From Thermococcus sp. (GTDB taxonomy: Archaea; Methanobacteriota_B; Thermococci; Thermococcales; Thermococcaceae): a DNA stretch of 64,000 nt. The first letter of the stretch is position 1. Each line of letters begins with the position of its first letter. The notes under the pieces are model-generated. The model ran no database searches and was not told the DNA's origin. It saw nothing but the letters and a program-made list of their open reading frames with translations. The stretch is from assembly GCF_026991495.1 (NCBI RefSeq), contig NZ_JALXBJ010000088.1:1-64000 (forward strand). The letters run 5' to 3'. This document shows, one piece after another, positions 8,616-17,470 of the stretch. A program made the position numbers and the translations under genes.

Positions 8616-9096
8616 GTACGAGCCCCTTAACAGAAGGGAGAGAATCGTGAGGCTGTTCCGGGAGGCCATAGAGGCCGAGAACAGGAACGACCTTGAGACC
8701 GCCAAGAGGAAGCTCGACGAAATTCTTCACGAGAGCTTTAAAGCCGAGCCCGAGTTCTACTTCGAGGCCTGCTTCCGCCTCGCGGACATATTCGTGCAGG
8801 AGGACAACTACCGCGGGGCAGTTAAGTGCGCCCTCCAGGCCATATCCCGGGCCCCGAGCAACGACCACTACCGCCTCGGCCTCAAGAGGCTCGGCGGGAT
8901 CCTTGAGATAATGAAAGTGCGCGGGAGGCTCTCCGATCTGACCGAGAACATGGAGAGCACTCTGAAACTGATTGAAGAAGATGAGGAGCTCCACCGCTTT
9001 GTAAAGGCGCTGATAAGACTCGCAAGGGGAGAAAGAGTTGAGGAGAGCTTTTCCCTTGAGGAGTTCAACGAGGTAATAAGAGCCCTCTCAGGGTGA
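8605..9096 (+). CDS. Small helical-repeat (TPR-like) protein
   Basis: The 163-residue product is all-helical in character, with at least two TPR-like units: residues about 10-50 (IVRLFREAIEAENRNDLETA and following) and 55-90 (FEACFRLADIFVQEDNYRGA). No catalytic motif is seen. It probably binds another protein. The ATG at 8605 sits inside the end of rio2 and follows GGTGAGGGAG, so the two are translationally coupled and a partner role in ribosome maturation is possible. Its 3' end overlaps the convergent radical SAM gene by 32 bp. Confidence 0.75.
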   Translation: MVIKYEPLNRRERIVRLFREAIEAENRNDLETAKRKLDEILHESFKAEPEFYFEACFRLADIFVQEDNYRGAVKCALQAISRAPSNDHYRLGLKRLGGILEIMKVRGRLSDLTENMESTLKLIEEDEELHRFVKALIRLARGERVEESFSLEEFNEVIRALSG

Positions 9097-10012
9097 GCTC
9101 GACCTCTTCCCTTTTGGGCCGGAAGGGGTAGTTGTAGGGCTCCTTCCCCGGCCTCTCGTTGTAGTAGGGCCTGTTGCAGCCGGGACAGCCGTGGGTCGAG
9201 AAAACCTCGGCGGGAATCCTCGAAAGCTCTTCCTCAGAGAGCGAAAAGCCCGCTATGGAGTCTCCCTCGAAGACTATGGCATCTCCCATTCCCTTCTCTA
9301 AGAGCCACCTTGCCAGCTGTATCCTGCGGTAGCGCTCCATGGAAGGGGGCTTCGCCTTTTCAAGCCTCGTTCCCCTGATCGGTGTGAATGCGAAGAGGGA
9401 AACGTCCCCGCCAATCCTATAAACCTTTCTCATTGCCTCTACGAGCTCCCTGTCCGTCTCACCGAGGCCGACGATGATGTGAACGAGCGCCCTTCCAGTT
9501 CCGAAGACCCTAACAACGTCGCCGATAAACCTCCAGATTTCCCCCCAGCTCAGGTCGGGCTTTATCTCATTGAAGAGCCTCTCGCTCGCCACGTCGAGGC
9601 CGACGCCTATGTAGTCAACGCCAAACTCTCTGAACTCCTCAAGGAGTCCCCTCCCAACCGGGGTTATTGAGAGGGAAGCGGGGAGCCCCAGGGCAGATAG
9701 CTCGGAGAGCAGCTCAATCACATCCCCCTGCATCCTCGGATAATCAACCGTCTGGAGGCAGAGTCTTGAGAAGTTGCCCTTGGGCAGGTTCTCGATTACC
9801 TCATCAAGCTCAAAGGCCGGCCACGTGACGCGGGAGAGCTTTTCCCAGTTGGCTCTGCTTGAGCGCGCCTGGGCGCAGAAGGCACAGTCGTTCAGGCACT
9901 TCCCGGGCCAGTAGGTCATGAGGTAAGCCGTCGTCGGCTTAGCAAGGAGCTTCGCCCTTACGAGACCCATGGCTATCGCGGTGCCGTAGGAAACCCTAAC
10001 CATTTCAACCAT
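9065..10012 (-). CDS. Radical SAM protein of the biotin/lipoyl synthase-like group
   Basis: The 315-residue protein carries the radical SAM cluster motif CLNDCAFC (Cys39, 43, 46; CX3CX2C) and a TIM-barrel-like body (LSITPVGRG, DYIGVGLDVASE, VHIIVGLGETD). A second pair of cysteines occurs near the C-terminus in THGCPGCNRP. That combination resembles archaeal proteins annotated as biotin synthase-like, some of which act as LipS-type lipoyl synthase components; which reaction applies here I cannot tell. ATG 10012 has GGTGA five bases upstream, in preference to the TTG at 10027. It overlaps the MFS gene by 8 bp and is the last gene of an asparaginase-MFS-radical SAM operon. Confidence 0.8.
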   Translation of the reverse strand: MVEMVRVSYGTAIAMGLVRAKLLAKPTTAYLMTYWPGKCLNDCAFCAQARSSRANWEKLSRVTWPAFELDEVIENLPKGNFSRLCLQTVDYPRMQGDVIELLSELSALGLPASLSITPVGRGLLEEFREFGVDYIGVGLDVASERLFNEIKPDLSWGEIWRFIGDVVRVFGTGRALVHIIVGLGETDRELVEAMRKVYRIGGDVSLFAFTPIRGTRLEKAKPPSMERYRRIQLARWLLEKGMGDAIVFEGDSIAGFSLSEEELSRIPAEVFSTHGCPGCNRPYYNERPGKEPYNYPFRPKREEVELTLRGLLLPR

Positions 10013-11186
10013 TTCCTTCACCCCCAACGAAACGGGGAAGGTGGAGTGTTAAAAGTGCCACCACCGCTATGGCCGGGAGCAGGGGGAAGACGCCGGCATA
10101 ACCCCTGAGCTGGGCGACGTAGCCGAGGGAGACCTGACCTGCTAAGGTGCCGAGGTCGAGGAACATCGTGTAGACGCCCGAGCCCATCGTCCTTATCCTC
10201 TGGGGCAGGTTTCCTATCGCCATCACCTGCATCGCCGGGACGGAAAGGCCAAAGCCGGCCCCTATTATGGCCGCGCTCAGGTACGACCGCAGCGGAAGGG
10301 GGTAGAGGTAGAGGGAGGCATAGCCCCCGATAACTATGAGCATCCCCGTGGTCGCAACCGGGAGCGGCCCCCACCTGTCGGTCCCCTTTCCACCGGCCAT
10401 GCGGGTTGCCAGCGAGAACGTGCCTAAAACCATCATGTAGTAGCCGAAGACCCTCTGGGGGAGCCTGAGAACCTTGTAGTAGGCGGGCAGAAAAGTTGTA
10501 ACGCCCGAGTAGCTGACTGAGAAGAAGAACAGCGCCAGGGACACGCCGATGAAAGTGGCCGTAAGGAGCGCCCTGTAGCTCGCCCCCTCCCCAGATATGC
10601 CGTTTTCCCCATCAAGGGAAGTCCCGGCTTTCTTCCACGCCTCAAAGGCAAAGGCGGCCCCTAAAAGAGAGAAAACGGCGGTAAATGAAAAAGCCGCCGA
10701 AAAGCCCAGGGCGTCAGAGATGTAGCCCCCAAGCGCCGGCCCTATTATGTTCCCGAGGGAGAACATCATACCGCGCCAGCCGAGGGTTTCGCCGACCCTA
10801 CCGGGAGGGGCCAGGTCAACGGCAGTTGAGAGGCTGGGCGGGAAGAAGAAGCCCATTGAAAAGCCGTGGATTGCCCTTCCTACCGCAAACAGGTAGATGT
10901 TGCCGGAGACTGCCGAGAGGGCGTAGAGGGTTCCTGCTAAGGCACCGAGCAGGTTCCCACCGACGAGGGCGTGGAAGCGGTAGCCCCTGTCCCCGACAGC
11001 CCCCCCGATTGGCTTTGAGAGGAGGGAAAGGCCGGAGGTAACGCCCGTTATGAGGCCGACGAGAAAAGGCTCGGCCCGAAGGCTGACCAGGAAGGGGGAG
11101 ACCACAGGGGTCAAAACGCTTATCCCCAAGAAGAAAAAGAAGAGCGAGAGGTTGAGGAGCCAGACGCCCTTGAGCCAGTTCTCCAC
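10005..11186 (-). CDS. Major facilitator superfamily transporter
   Basis: The 393-residue protein has about 12 hydrophobic membrane segments. The loop between helices 2 and 3 contains a KPIGGAVGDRGYR stretch, the MFS motif A pattern (GxLaDRxGRr), and helix 5 has GPALGGYIS, motif C-like. Substrate cannot be inferred; it belongs to the drug/metabolite export-like group. Its GTG start shares a base with the TAG stop of the asparaginase gene, and its end overlaps the radical SAM gene, so the three are cotranscribed. No operon partner fixes a substrate. Confidence 0.88.
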   Translation of the reverse strand: MENWLKGVWLLNLSLFFFFLGISVLTPVVSPFLVSLRAEPFLVGLITGVTSGLSLLSKPIGGAVGDRGYRFHALVGGNLLGALAGTLYALSAVSGNIYLFAVGRAIHGFSMGFFFPPSLSTAVDLAPPGRVGETLGWRGMMFSLGNIIGPALGGYISDALGFSAAFSFTAVFSLLGAAFAFEAWKKAGTSLDGENGISGEGASYRALLTATFIGVSLALFFFSVSYSGVTTFLPAYYKVLRLPQRVFGYYMMVLGTFSLATRMAGGKGTDRWGPLPVATTGMLIVIGGYASLYLYPLPLRSYLSAAIIGAGFGLSVPAMQVMAIGNLPQRIRTMGSGVYTMFLDLGTLAGQVSLGYVAQLRGYAGVFPLLPAIAVVALLTLHLPRFVGGEGNG

Positions 11187-12106
11187 TAAACACCAGCCTC
11201 CGGTTCCTTCATGCCTTCCCTCATGAAGGCGTGGCTCATATGCCTCGTGTTCTTGGCAAAGCCGACGTTTCCGTTCGAGTCAACCATTATGATGCCCATC
11301 GTGTCCCTGCCAAAGTACTTCGTTGCGAGGCTTATAGCGGCCTCACTCGCGGCCTGAGCGTCCATGCCCAGGCGAACGAAGTCGGTGGCGCTTTTAGCTA
11401 AAGCGAGCTTTATCGCCACCTCGCCGAGCCCCGTGCATGAAGCTCCGGCAACTTCGTTGGCGTAGGTTCCGCCACCTATTATTGGAGTATCGCCGACCCT
11501 GCCGAAGACCTTGAGGAAAACGCCGCCCGTTGATGTGCCCGCAACCACCTCCTCGCCGTCGAAGGCCACCGCCCCAACCGTGCTCCTGAGCAGTTCGGGG
11601 TACTCCTTTATCAGCTCGTTGAGCTTCTTCCAGTGCCTGGTTTCTCCCTTCTCAAGGAGCTTTTTCCTCAGCTCCTCCCACTGCTTCAACCGCTCCTCGG
11701 TTACTGGGTCGTACTCCTCAAAGCCGAGCAGGCGGGCGAACTTTACGGCACCCTCGCCAGTTAGGAGCACGTGGTCGGTTCTCTCCATCACCTTCCTGGC
11801 GACGCTTATCGGGTTCTTAACCCCCCAGATCCCAGCTACCGCGCCTGCCTCAAGGGTCTTCCCGCGCATTATTGCAGCGTCCATCTCAACCCTGCCGTCG
11901 AGCGTCAAAACGCTCCCGGTTCCGGCGTTGAAGAGGGGATTGTCCTCAAGGGATTTAACCGCTTCCTCAACGGCATCGAGGGCGGAGCCGCGCTTAAGCT
12001 CTCTCCAGCCGGCTAAGAGGGCTTCCCTGACGCCAGCTATGACCTTTGGAATTCTGTCCTCCTTCCTTATCGTCCCGGCACCGCCGTGAACTATTATCGC
12101 AACCAT
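11186..12106 (-). CDS. Plant-type (Ntn) L-asparaginase / isoaspartyl aminopeptidase
   Basis: This N-terminal-nucleophile hydrolase cleaves asparagine or beta-aspartyl dipeptides after cutting itself in two. The autocleavage point is visible at LLRS|TVGAVAFDG, making the Thr the catalytic nucleophile of the beta chain; IIGGGTYANE and GASCTGLGE shape the active site. The 306-residue length fits. The first 48 codons of the longer frame lack family similarity and lie before the TATA box CTTTTAAC at 12138-12145, so ATG 12106 (MVAIIVHGGAGTI) is chosen. It heads the operon with the MFS and radical SAM genes. Confidence 0.93.
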   Translation of the reverse strand: MVAIIVHGGAGTIRKEDRIPKVIAGVREALLAGWRELKRGSALDAVEEAVKSLEDNPLFNAGTGSVLTLDGRVEMDAAIMRGKTLEAGAVAGIWGVKNPISVARKVMERTDHVLLTGEGAVKFARLLGFEEYDPVTEERLKQWEELRKKLLEKGETRHWKKLNELIKEYPELLRSTVGAVAFDGEEVVAGTSTGGVFLKVFGRVGDTPIIGGGTYANEVAGASCTGLGEVAIKLALAKSATDFVRLGMDAQAASEAAISLATKYFGRDTMGIIMVDSNGNVGFAKNTRHMSHAFMREGMKEPEAGV

Positions 12107-12288
12107 GTGGGGCACCCGATAAAAAAGAGGTCGAAAGGTTAAAAGGCTTATCTTTTTCCGGCCCTCCTCGATGACCAGCCGGTGGCCCCCCCGGGAGCGG
12201 CCGCTGTTTTGAATATTTTTCGGCCTTGAACAACTTTTTCCGAGCCACAAGTTTTATACCCTCTCCCCAAATCCCTGTGGTGGTCATC

Positions 12289-14199
12289 ATGGAAGCGGCC
12301 GAGAGCCCTTTGACCGCGTCATCCCGTCATCTTAAAAAACGGGAGAGAAAGCTCCTCATGGGCAACGAGGCGATAGCCTACGGCGCCCTTGAGAGCGGTG
12401 TCGTCTTCGCAACAGGCTACCCTGGAACGCCCTCAACGGAGGTCGTAGAGACGATAGCCCATCTCCACCCGGAGGTCTTCGCAGAGTGGGCGCCCAACGA
12501 GAAGGTTGCCCTGGAGGAGGCCGCAGGGGTTGCCTACACCGGCTTAAGGGCGCTCGTCACGATGAAGTGCGTGGGTTTAAACGTCGCCGCCGATCCCCTC
12601 ATGAGTTTGGCTTACTCGGGAGTTGAGGGAGGTCTCGTTGTCCTCGTGGCGGACGATCCAGGCCCCCACACATCCCAAACGGAGCAGGACGACCGCTACT
12701 ATGGAAAACTCTCCCTGCTGCCAGTTCTTGAACCAGCTGACCCCCAGGAGGCCCACGACCTGATAAAGTACGCCTACGAACTGAGCGAGCGCTATAAGGT
12801 TCCGGTGATCTTCCGAACGACGACGAGGGTTAACCACACGACGGCCGATGTGGAGGTCGGCGAGTTCATCGAGCTCGACAGGAAGCCGGTCTTCAAGAAG
12901 GACATTGAGAGATACGTAAGGGCCAGCATGGAGGGCAACAGAAAGCGCCATAGGTGGCTCAACGAGACCTTAGCTAAGATAGAGGAGGAGTTCAATTCGA
13001 TGCCCTTCAACTGGACCGAGGGGAAAGAAGACGCCAAAATCGGAATAATCGTCGAAGGCGCACCCTACAACTACGTGAAGGAGGTCCTGCCGGAGGTTAA
13101 CGCTGAGTTCAGGGTACTCAAGCTCTCAACTCCACACCCGCTCCCGAGGAAGCTGGTCGTTGAGTTCCTGAAGGGCCTTGACTACGCGATCGTTGTGGAC
13201 GAGGGGGCTCCGTTCCTTGAGGAGGAGGTTAAGGTCGCGGCCTACGAAGCCGGCTTAAACGTCCCGATTTACGGCAAGAGGACTGGGCATCTACCCCTTG
13301 AGGGAGAGCTAACGCCCAGTCTTGTGAAAAACGCCCTTCTCAGACTCATTGGTGAGGCGGAAGAGGCCTACGAGAAGCCGGAGGAGATAAAGCTGGCGGA
13401 AAGCTTGGCACCAAAGAGACCGCCAGTGATGTGCCCCGGCTGCCCCCATCGCGGGAGCTACAGGGCCGCGTTAGATGCCCTCAGGGACCTGAAGCTCGGC
13501 CGCTATAAAGTTCCGATACACGGCGACATAGGCTGCTACGCGTTATCGCTCCTCCCACCCCTTGAGGCCATCTGGACGGAGTTCGTCATGGGCGCGAGCA
13601 TCAGCCTGGCGAACGGCCAGAGCATCGTCATGGACAAGAAGATCATAGCGACGATCGGGGATTCAACGTTCTTCCACAACGGGATACCTCCCCTGATAGA
13701 CGCCGTCTACAAGAACCTGAACGTTTTGGTAATGATCCTCGACAACAGGACAACCGCGATGACCGGCCACCAGCCGCACCCGGGAACCGGCGGAAGCGAG
13801 ACGGGCAGGAAGTTCAACGAGATAGACATCGAGGCGCTGGTTAAAGCGCTCGGTGTCAAGTACGTGAAAACGGTCGACCCCTACAACCTCAAGGAGACAA
13901 GGGAGGCGATAGAGGAGGCCATGAAGGTCGAGGGGCCTGCAGTGGTGATAGCGAGACGCGAGTGCGTCATCCCGGTGATAAGACGCGGGGAGATCGGGGA
14001 GAAGCCAATAGTCGTCGAGGACAGGTGTACGGGCTGTAAAGCGTGCATACTCCTGACTGGATGTCCGGCGCTAATCTACGACCCCGAGACTAACAAGGTC
14101 AGGATAGACGAACTCCTCTGCACCGGCTGCGGCGTCTGCAACCAGACGTGCCCCTTCGACGCCATAAAGTTCCCGAGCGAGCTGAAGAGGGGGGCTTAG
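12289..14199 (+). CDS. iorA: Indolepyruvate:ferredoxin oxidoreductase, alpha subunit
   Basis: IorA oxidatively decarboxylates aryl pyruvates from aromatic amino acid transamination, making aryl acetyl-CoA and reduced ferredoxin. The 636-residue protein has the pyrimidine-binding domain (GYPGTPSTEVVE), the TPP domain (CPGCPHRGSY, then GDIGCY and GDSTFFHNGIP) and a C-terminal two-[4Fe-4S] module (CTGCKACILLTGC and CTGCGVCNQTCPFDA). The TATA box GTTTTATAC at about 12249 and GGTGGTCATC before ATG 12289 fix the start. The beta subunit gene iorB, usually next to it in this family, is not present on either side; a vapC remnant overlaps its stop codon. Confidence 0.96.
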   Translation: MEAAESPLTASSRHLKKRERKLLMGNEAIAYGALESGVVFATGYPGTPSTEVVETIAHLHPEVFAEWAPNEKVALEEAAGVAYTGLRALVTMKCVGLNVAADPLMSLAYSGVEGGLVVLVADDPGPHTSQTEQDDRYYGKLSLLPVLEPADPQEAHDLIKYAYELSERYKVPVIFRTTTRVNHTTADVEVGEFIELDRKPVFKKDIERYVRASMEGNRKRHRWLNETLAKIEEEFNSMPFNWTEGKEDAKIGIIVEGAPYNYVKEVLPEVNAEFRVLKLSTPHPLPRKLVVEFLKGLDYAIVVDEGAPFLEEEVKVAAYEAGLNVPIYGKRTGHLPLEGELTPSLVKNALLRLIGEAEEAYEKPEEIKLAESLAPKRPPVMCPGCPHRGSYRAALDALRDLKLGRYKVPIHGDIGCYALSLLPPLEAIWTEFVMGASISLANGQSIVMDKKIIATIGDSTFFHNGIPPLIDAVYKNLNVLVMILDNRTTAMTGHQPHPGTGGSETGRKFNEIDIEALVKALGVKYVKTVDPYNLKETREAIEEAMKVEGPAVVIARRECVIPVIRRGEIGEKPIVVEDRCTGCKACILLTGCPALIYDPETNKVRIDELLCTGCGVCNQTCPFDAIKFPSELKRGA

Positions 14200-14260
14200 C
14201 CCCTTACTATTTTTAGGGCTTCAAAGTCAGCATCGAACGTGGCAATCAACACTAAGTGGG
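14196..14260 (-). pseudogene. Remnant of a VapC-type PIN-domain toxin gene
   Basis: On the minus strand a short open stretch reads HLVLIATFDADFEALKIVRG then TAA. This is the C-terminal signature of PIN domains: a hydrophobic strand, then T-x-D-x-D-F, which holds a metal-binding aspartate. Nothing of the remaining ~110 residues or of a VapB antitoxin is present. The remnant is squeezed between the iorA stop codon, which it overlaps, and the end of the DUF4152-type gene. It is a decayed gene fragment and not a functional toxin. Confidence 0.6.
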
Positions 14261-14276
14261 GAGGGTTAAATCTCTC

Positions 14277-14960
14277 TCATTCCCTCCATACTTCCAAGAC
14301 CATGTACCTTCTCACGAGCGGGTTTGGATACAGCTCCCAGCCGATTCCCTCAGTTTTTGCCTCAATCTCCCCGAAGAGACCGCCCTCGCGCGGATCGAGG
14401 CTCTCGCCGTAGATCTTTCCGGGGCGGAGCTCGACGCCCATGTATCTGGGAAGTCCAACAACGATCCTGCCTTCATTCCTTGCGCGCTCGATGGCCCACT
14501 TGGCCGTGTACAAACCGGAGTAAATCTCCGCTATCCGCACCGGGACGCTCGATTTCCCGATGGCTACCATCTCGATACCCGTTTCTTCCCAGAGCCTCTT
14601 TGCCAGTGGCTGGAGATCCTTAGCGAGGTCCTTCCACACCTCCTTTCCGCGGTCGGTTATGGTCAAAGCGTCTATTGTCGGCTCGTCGAGCTTCCTGACC
14701 TCTATGCCGCCTATCGTCGAGTCGAGGTGGATCACATCCGGTCTCAACTTCATCGCGAGTTCAACCGCGAGAAAGGCCTCGTCCCTCACGGCCTGCCTTC
14801 CGCTCATGTCGTAGTTGAAGGGATCGGCGTACCTGACCTCGCTGAGCGTCGCCGTCCTGTAGGGCTTCTCAACGAGGACGGCCACCGTCGCTATAAGCCC
14901 CACCGGGTTGTAGGCATCGTCGAGCAGGGCGCCACCGGTATCGGCTGCGATTATCCTCAT
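14277..14960 (-). CDS. DUF4152-like conserved archaeal protein, possible RNase H-fold nuclease
   Basis: The 227-residue protein begins MRIIAADTGGALLDD and has later acidic positions in VIHLDSTIGG and DALTITDRGKE, an arrangement that resembles RNase H-like metal-binding sites. I believe it belongs to the DUF4152 family found in Thermococcales, whose Pyrococcus member has been described as a putative exonuclease; this assignment is from memory of the family. ATG 14960 has GGTGAT upstream, and it follows the small gene at 14976 on the same strand by 15 bp, so the two are an operon. Confidence 0.7.
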   Translation of the reverse strand: MRIIAADTGGALLDDAYNPVGLIATVAVLVEKPYRTATLSEVRYADPFNYDMSGRQAVRDEAFLAVELAMKLRPDVIHLDSTIGGIEVRKLDEPTIDALTITDRGKEVWKDLAKDLQPLAKRLWEETGIEMVAIGKSSVPVRIAEIYSGLYTAKWAIERARNEGRIVVGLPRYMGVELRPGKIYGESLDPREGGLFGEIEAKTEGIGWELYPNPLVRRYMVLEVWRE

Positions 14961-14975
14961 AGAGCATCACCCATC

Positions 14976-15254
14976 TCAAAGCCCGGATTTGAGGTATCTA
15001 AGAAGCTCCTCAGCGCTCTCACGGGCAGGCTCTCCCCCAACTTCCTCCTCCAGGGGGAGCAGGAGGGCCCGCCTTTCAGGGAACCTTATTTTGAAGGACT
15101 CACGCGCCACCGCGGGGGACATCAAACGGCCCGTCTCCCTGTAAACGGCGGCCACGATGAGCATGCTGAGTGCCTCAAGCTCACCCGATGGTTCTTCAAG
15201 CTTTCTCTCAGCCATTTCCAAGAGGTTCCGGAACACACCGTCCGAGGCTCCCAC
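14976..15254 (-). CDS. Small protein of unknown function upstream of the DUF4152-like gene
   Basis: About 92 residues, charged and helical, with no transmembrane part: VFRNLLEMAERKLEEPSGEL leads into a hydrophobic helix (EALSMLIVAAVYRE) and an acidic tail. No motif is recognised. The start is uncertain: GTG 15254 follows AAGGTGG with good spacing, but TATA-like boxes at about 15270 and 15288 allow a start slightly downstream. It is transcribed with the DUF4152-like gene and diverges from the AI-2E-type transporter gene. Confidence 0.6.
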   Translation of the reverse strand: MGASDGVFRNLLEMAERKLEEPSGELEALSMLIVAAVYRETGRLMSPAVARESFKIRFPERRALLLPLEEEVGGEPARESAEELLRYLKSGL

Positions 15255-15307
15255 CTTGTCCACCTTAGCTTTATAACTCCAAGAGTGTAAAAAACCTAAC
15301 GGTGGCG

Positions 15308-16342
15308 ATGAACAGGGAAAAACTGGGGAAAGCAACGTGGGCGGCGGTCGTGCTGGTGATCCTCTACGTATCCTGGAAGACCGTGGAGCCCCTGGTCACC
15401 GCCATATTCTTCGGGGTAGTCTTGGCCTACCTGGTCTACCCGATCCACCGATTGCTGAAGGGCAGGATAGGGGATTACTACTCCGCCATTGCTCTGACGG
15501 TTCTCATGCTCTTCATCGGCGGTCTCCTCTTCGCGCTCATGGCCCTCGTCTCGGTGAACCTCCTCCAGACCTTCTACCACAGCCTGAGTGACGTAATGAA
15601 CTGGCTGACGGCCCTGAACCTGCCGCCGTCCATCGGAAAGTTTGTCTTCGATACGAGGACGCAGCTCCTGCCCCGCGTTTCTGATTACGTATCTTCATTC
15701 ACCTTCTCCATACCAGGCTACCTCCTCCAGCTCACGGTCCTGGTCTTCACCTTTTACTACTCCCTCGTCTACAGCGACAGGGTGCTGCCCTTCATAATGA
15801 GCCTCGCCCCACCGGAGCGAAAGAACCTCTTGGAGGAAGCGGTGGGAAGGCTCGACAGGACAATGAGCGCCCTCGTAAGGGCCTGGCTCCTCCTCAACCT
15901 CGCCAAGAGCGTTCTCATGACCATCGGCTACCTCCTTTTCGGGGTTTCAGACGTGTACACCGCGGTGGTCGCGGGCTTCCTGACCTTCGTCTTCAGCTTC
16001 GTCCCCCTCCTCGAAGGCTGGATGCTCTGGGTGGCCGCGGCGGTGTACTTCGTGATCCACGGGAGCATCATAAGGGCAGTCGGCATATCAATCTACGGCT
16101 TCGCCCTCGTCTCCCCCCTCCCAGATTACACAATAAGGCCGATGCTTGTGGCCAGGGACGCCGATCTGGACGAAACCTTGGTCTTCGTTGGGATGCTTGG
16201 GGGGGCCTGGGCCTTTGGACTAAAGGGCATCCTCCTCGGCCCGATAATCCTGAGCATGGCCCTCGTTTTGATAAAAGAGTGGAAGGAAAGGCATGCCCTT
16301 CAGACTGAGGAGCAGTCAACGAGCTTAACGCCGGCGGATTGA
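15308..16342 (+). CDS. AI-2E / PerM family membrane transporter
   Basis: The 344-residue protein has about eight transmembrane segments, in the family layout: two N-terminal pairs, a large hydrophilic central part, then helices around LVRAWLLLNLAKSVLMTIGY and FVFSFVPLLEGWMLW. The conserved FVPLLEG and SPLPDYTIRPMLV elements mark the family (TqsA, PerM and a Na+/H+ exchanging subgroup). The substrate is not known. A TTTATAA box at 15270-15276 puts transcription start near 15300; ATG 15308 follows GGTGGCG. Its 3' end overlaps the nicotinamidase gene by 43 bp. Confidence 0.88.
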   Translation: MNREKLGKATWAAVVLVILYVSWKTVEPLVTAIFFGVVLAYLVYPIHRLLKGRIGDYYSAIALTVLMLFIGGLLFALMALVSVNLLQTFYHSLSDVMNWLTALNLPPSIGKFVFDTRTQLLPRVSDYVSSFTFSIPGYLLQLTVLVFTFYYSLVYSDRVLPFIMSLAPPERKNLLEEAVGRLDRTMSALVRAWLLLNLAKSVLMTIGYLLFGVSDVYTAVVAGFLTFVFSFVPLLEGWMLWVAAAVYFVIHGSIIRAVGISIYGFALVSPLPDYTIRPMLVARDADLDETLVFVGMLGGAWAFGLKGILLGPIILSMALVLIKEWKERHALQTEEQSTSLTPAD

Positions 16343-16851
16343 AGCTCTTCAAGCGCCTTTTCCTCGTCGGCCGGGTTTATGCCCTTAACGGCGTCCCTGA
16401 TGAGGTAGGTCTCAAAGCCCTCCTTCACTGCGTCGAGTGCCGTCGCCCTAACGCAGTACTCCGTCGCAACGCCGCAGACGTAGACCCTCACGACACCCTT
16501 TCCCCTGAGGATCCCGCTCAGCCCGGTGCCTTCAAAACCCGAGTAGGCTTCCCTATCCGGTTCCGTGGCCTTTGATACCACGATGGCGTCCTCGGGAAGC
16601 TCAACGACGAACTCCGCTCCCGCCGTGCCCCTGACGCAGTGTCTCGGCCAGGGCCCTCCCCTCTCCCTGAAGCTCATGTGGTCGGGCGGGTGCCAGTCCC
16701 TCGTGGCCACAACGAGGGCTCCCCGGGACTTGAACTTCCGTATGCACTCCTCGACAACCGGTATAATCCCGTCCGCACCGGGCACCGGAAGGGCTCCTCC
16801 AGGCATGAAGTCCCTCTGCATGTCAACAACTATGAGCGCTTCTCCTGGCAT
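16300..16851 (-). CDS. Nicotinamidase / isochorismatase-family hydrolase
   Basis: The enzyme deamidates nicotinamide to nicotinate for NAD salvage. The catalytic triad is visible: Asp in VVDMQRDFMPGGALPV, Lys in VVSKATEPD, and Cys in CGVATEYCV; the metal site is DWHPPDHMSF. Length 183 matches archaeal pyrazinamidase/nicotinamidases. ATG 16851 with GGTGGGGACG before it gives the usual MPGEALIVVDMQ start; the longer frame adds 19 codons of no similarity. It lies downstream of the DUF2240 gene on the same strand, with a 53-bp gap. Confidence 0.93.
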   Translation of the reverse strand: MPGEALIVVDMQRDFMPGGALPVPGADGIIPVVEECIRKFKSRGALVVATRDWHPPDHMSFRERGGPWPRHCVRGTAGAEFVVELPEDAIVVSKATEPDREAYSGFEGTGLSGILRGKGVVRVYVCGVATEYCVRATALDAVKEGFETYLIRDAVKGINPADEEKALEELQSAGVKLVDCSSV

Positions 16852-16904
16852 CGTCCCCACCAATTCACCGTACCTTCGAAAGCTCAAAAGGCTTTCCAGT
16901 CCCC

Positions 16905-17294
16905 TCACAGCTCAAGCCTGTCCCTGAAGGCCGACATGTCAAGCCCCCTGTCGAGGCCGAGGAGGTACAGGAGGAGCTTAACGTCAAGGTTGCCGTACCG
17001 CTCGGAGAGCCTCTCCGCCTCCTCAAGGGTCTCCTCCCTGGACCATCCCAGCTGGGAAGAAACGTAATCCAGCATTTCCTCAAAAACGTCCGGGGCCTCA
17101 CCGAGCTTCTCCTCAACGACGACGAGCTCCCCTTCTTCCTCCACGAGGAGCCCCTCTTCGATCCACTTCCTTATCGAGGTTTTGGCCTCGGAGGGACTCA
17201 TCAAGCGGAGGGTGAAGGACAGGAGGCCGATGAGCTCCCGGCGGGAGAACCTGCTGCCGCCCTTAACCTTCATGGCGCTCTCCAGGGGGTGCAC
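16905..17294 (-). CDS. DUF2240-type conserved archaeal protein
   Basis: 129 residues; the N-terminal half, with RFSRRELIGLLSFTLRLMS and IRKWIEEGLLVEEEG, looks like a winged-helix unit and matches what I know of DUF2240 euryarchaeal proteins. Its function is unknown. The GTG at 17294 follows GCGGTGATCCC and gives the characteristic MHPLESAMKVKG start. A TTTAAACA box lies upstream, in the spacer before the tRNA gene. It may be cotranscribed with the nicotinamidase. Confidence 0.75.
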   Translation of the reverse strand: MHPLESAMKVKGGSRFSRRELIGLLSFTLRLMSPSEAKTSIRKWIEEGLLVEEEGELVVVEEKLGEAPDVFEEMLDYVSSQLGWSREETLEEAERLSERYGNLDVKLLLYLLGLDRGLDMSAFRDRLEL

Positions 17295-17347
17295 GGGATC
17301 ACCGCTGGATGTTGTTTAAAGGGCTATAAAAACGTGGCGATGGAAAA

Positions 17348-17424
17348 TGGAGCCGGGACCGGGATTTGAACCCGGGACCTGGGGATTACGAGTCCCCCGC
17401 CCTACCGAGCTAGGCTACCCCGGC
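17348..17424 (-). tRNA. tRNA-Thr (anticodon CGT)
   Basis: The minus strand folds as a standard cloverleaf: acceptor GCCGGGG paired with TCCCGGC, D arm GCCTAGCTCGGTAGGGC, anticodon stem GGGGA/TCCCC around loop CTCGTAA, T arm CCGGG-TTCAAAT-CCCGG. The anticodon is CGT, reading ACG codons. The discriminator T is followed by an encoded CCA (17348-17350) and then TTTT, a likely terminator. There is no intron. Confidence 0.97.
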
Positions 17425-17470
17425 AAAGGCCGATTGAAAAATGGGGGGATGCTTTATAAGCTTTTCCCGC

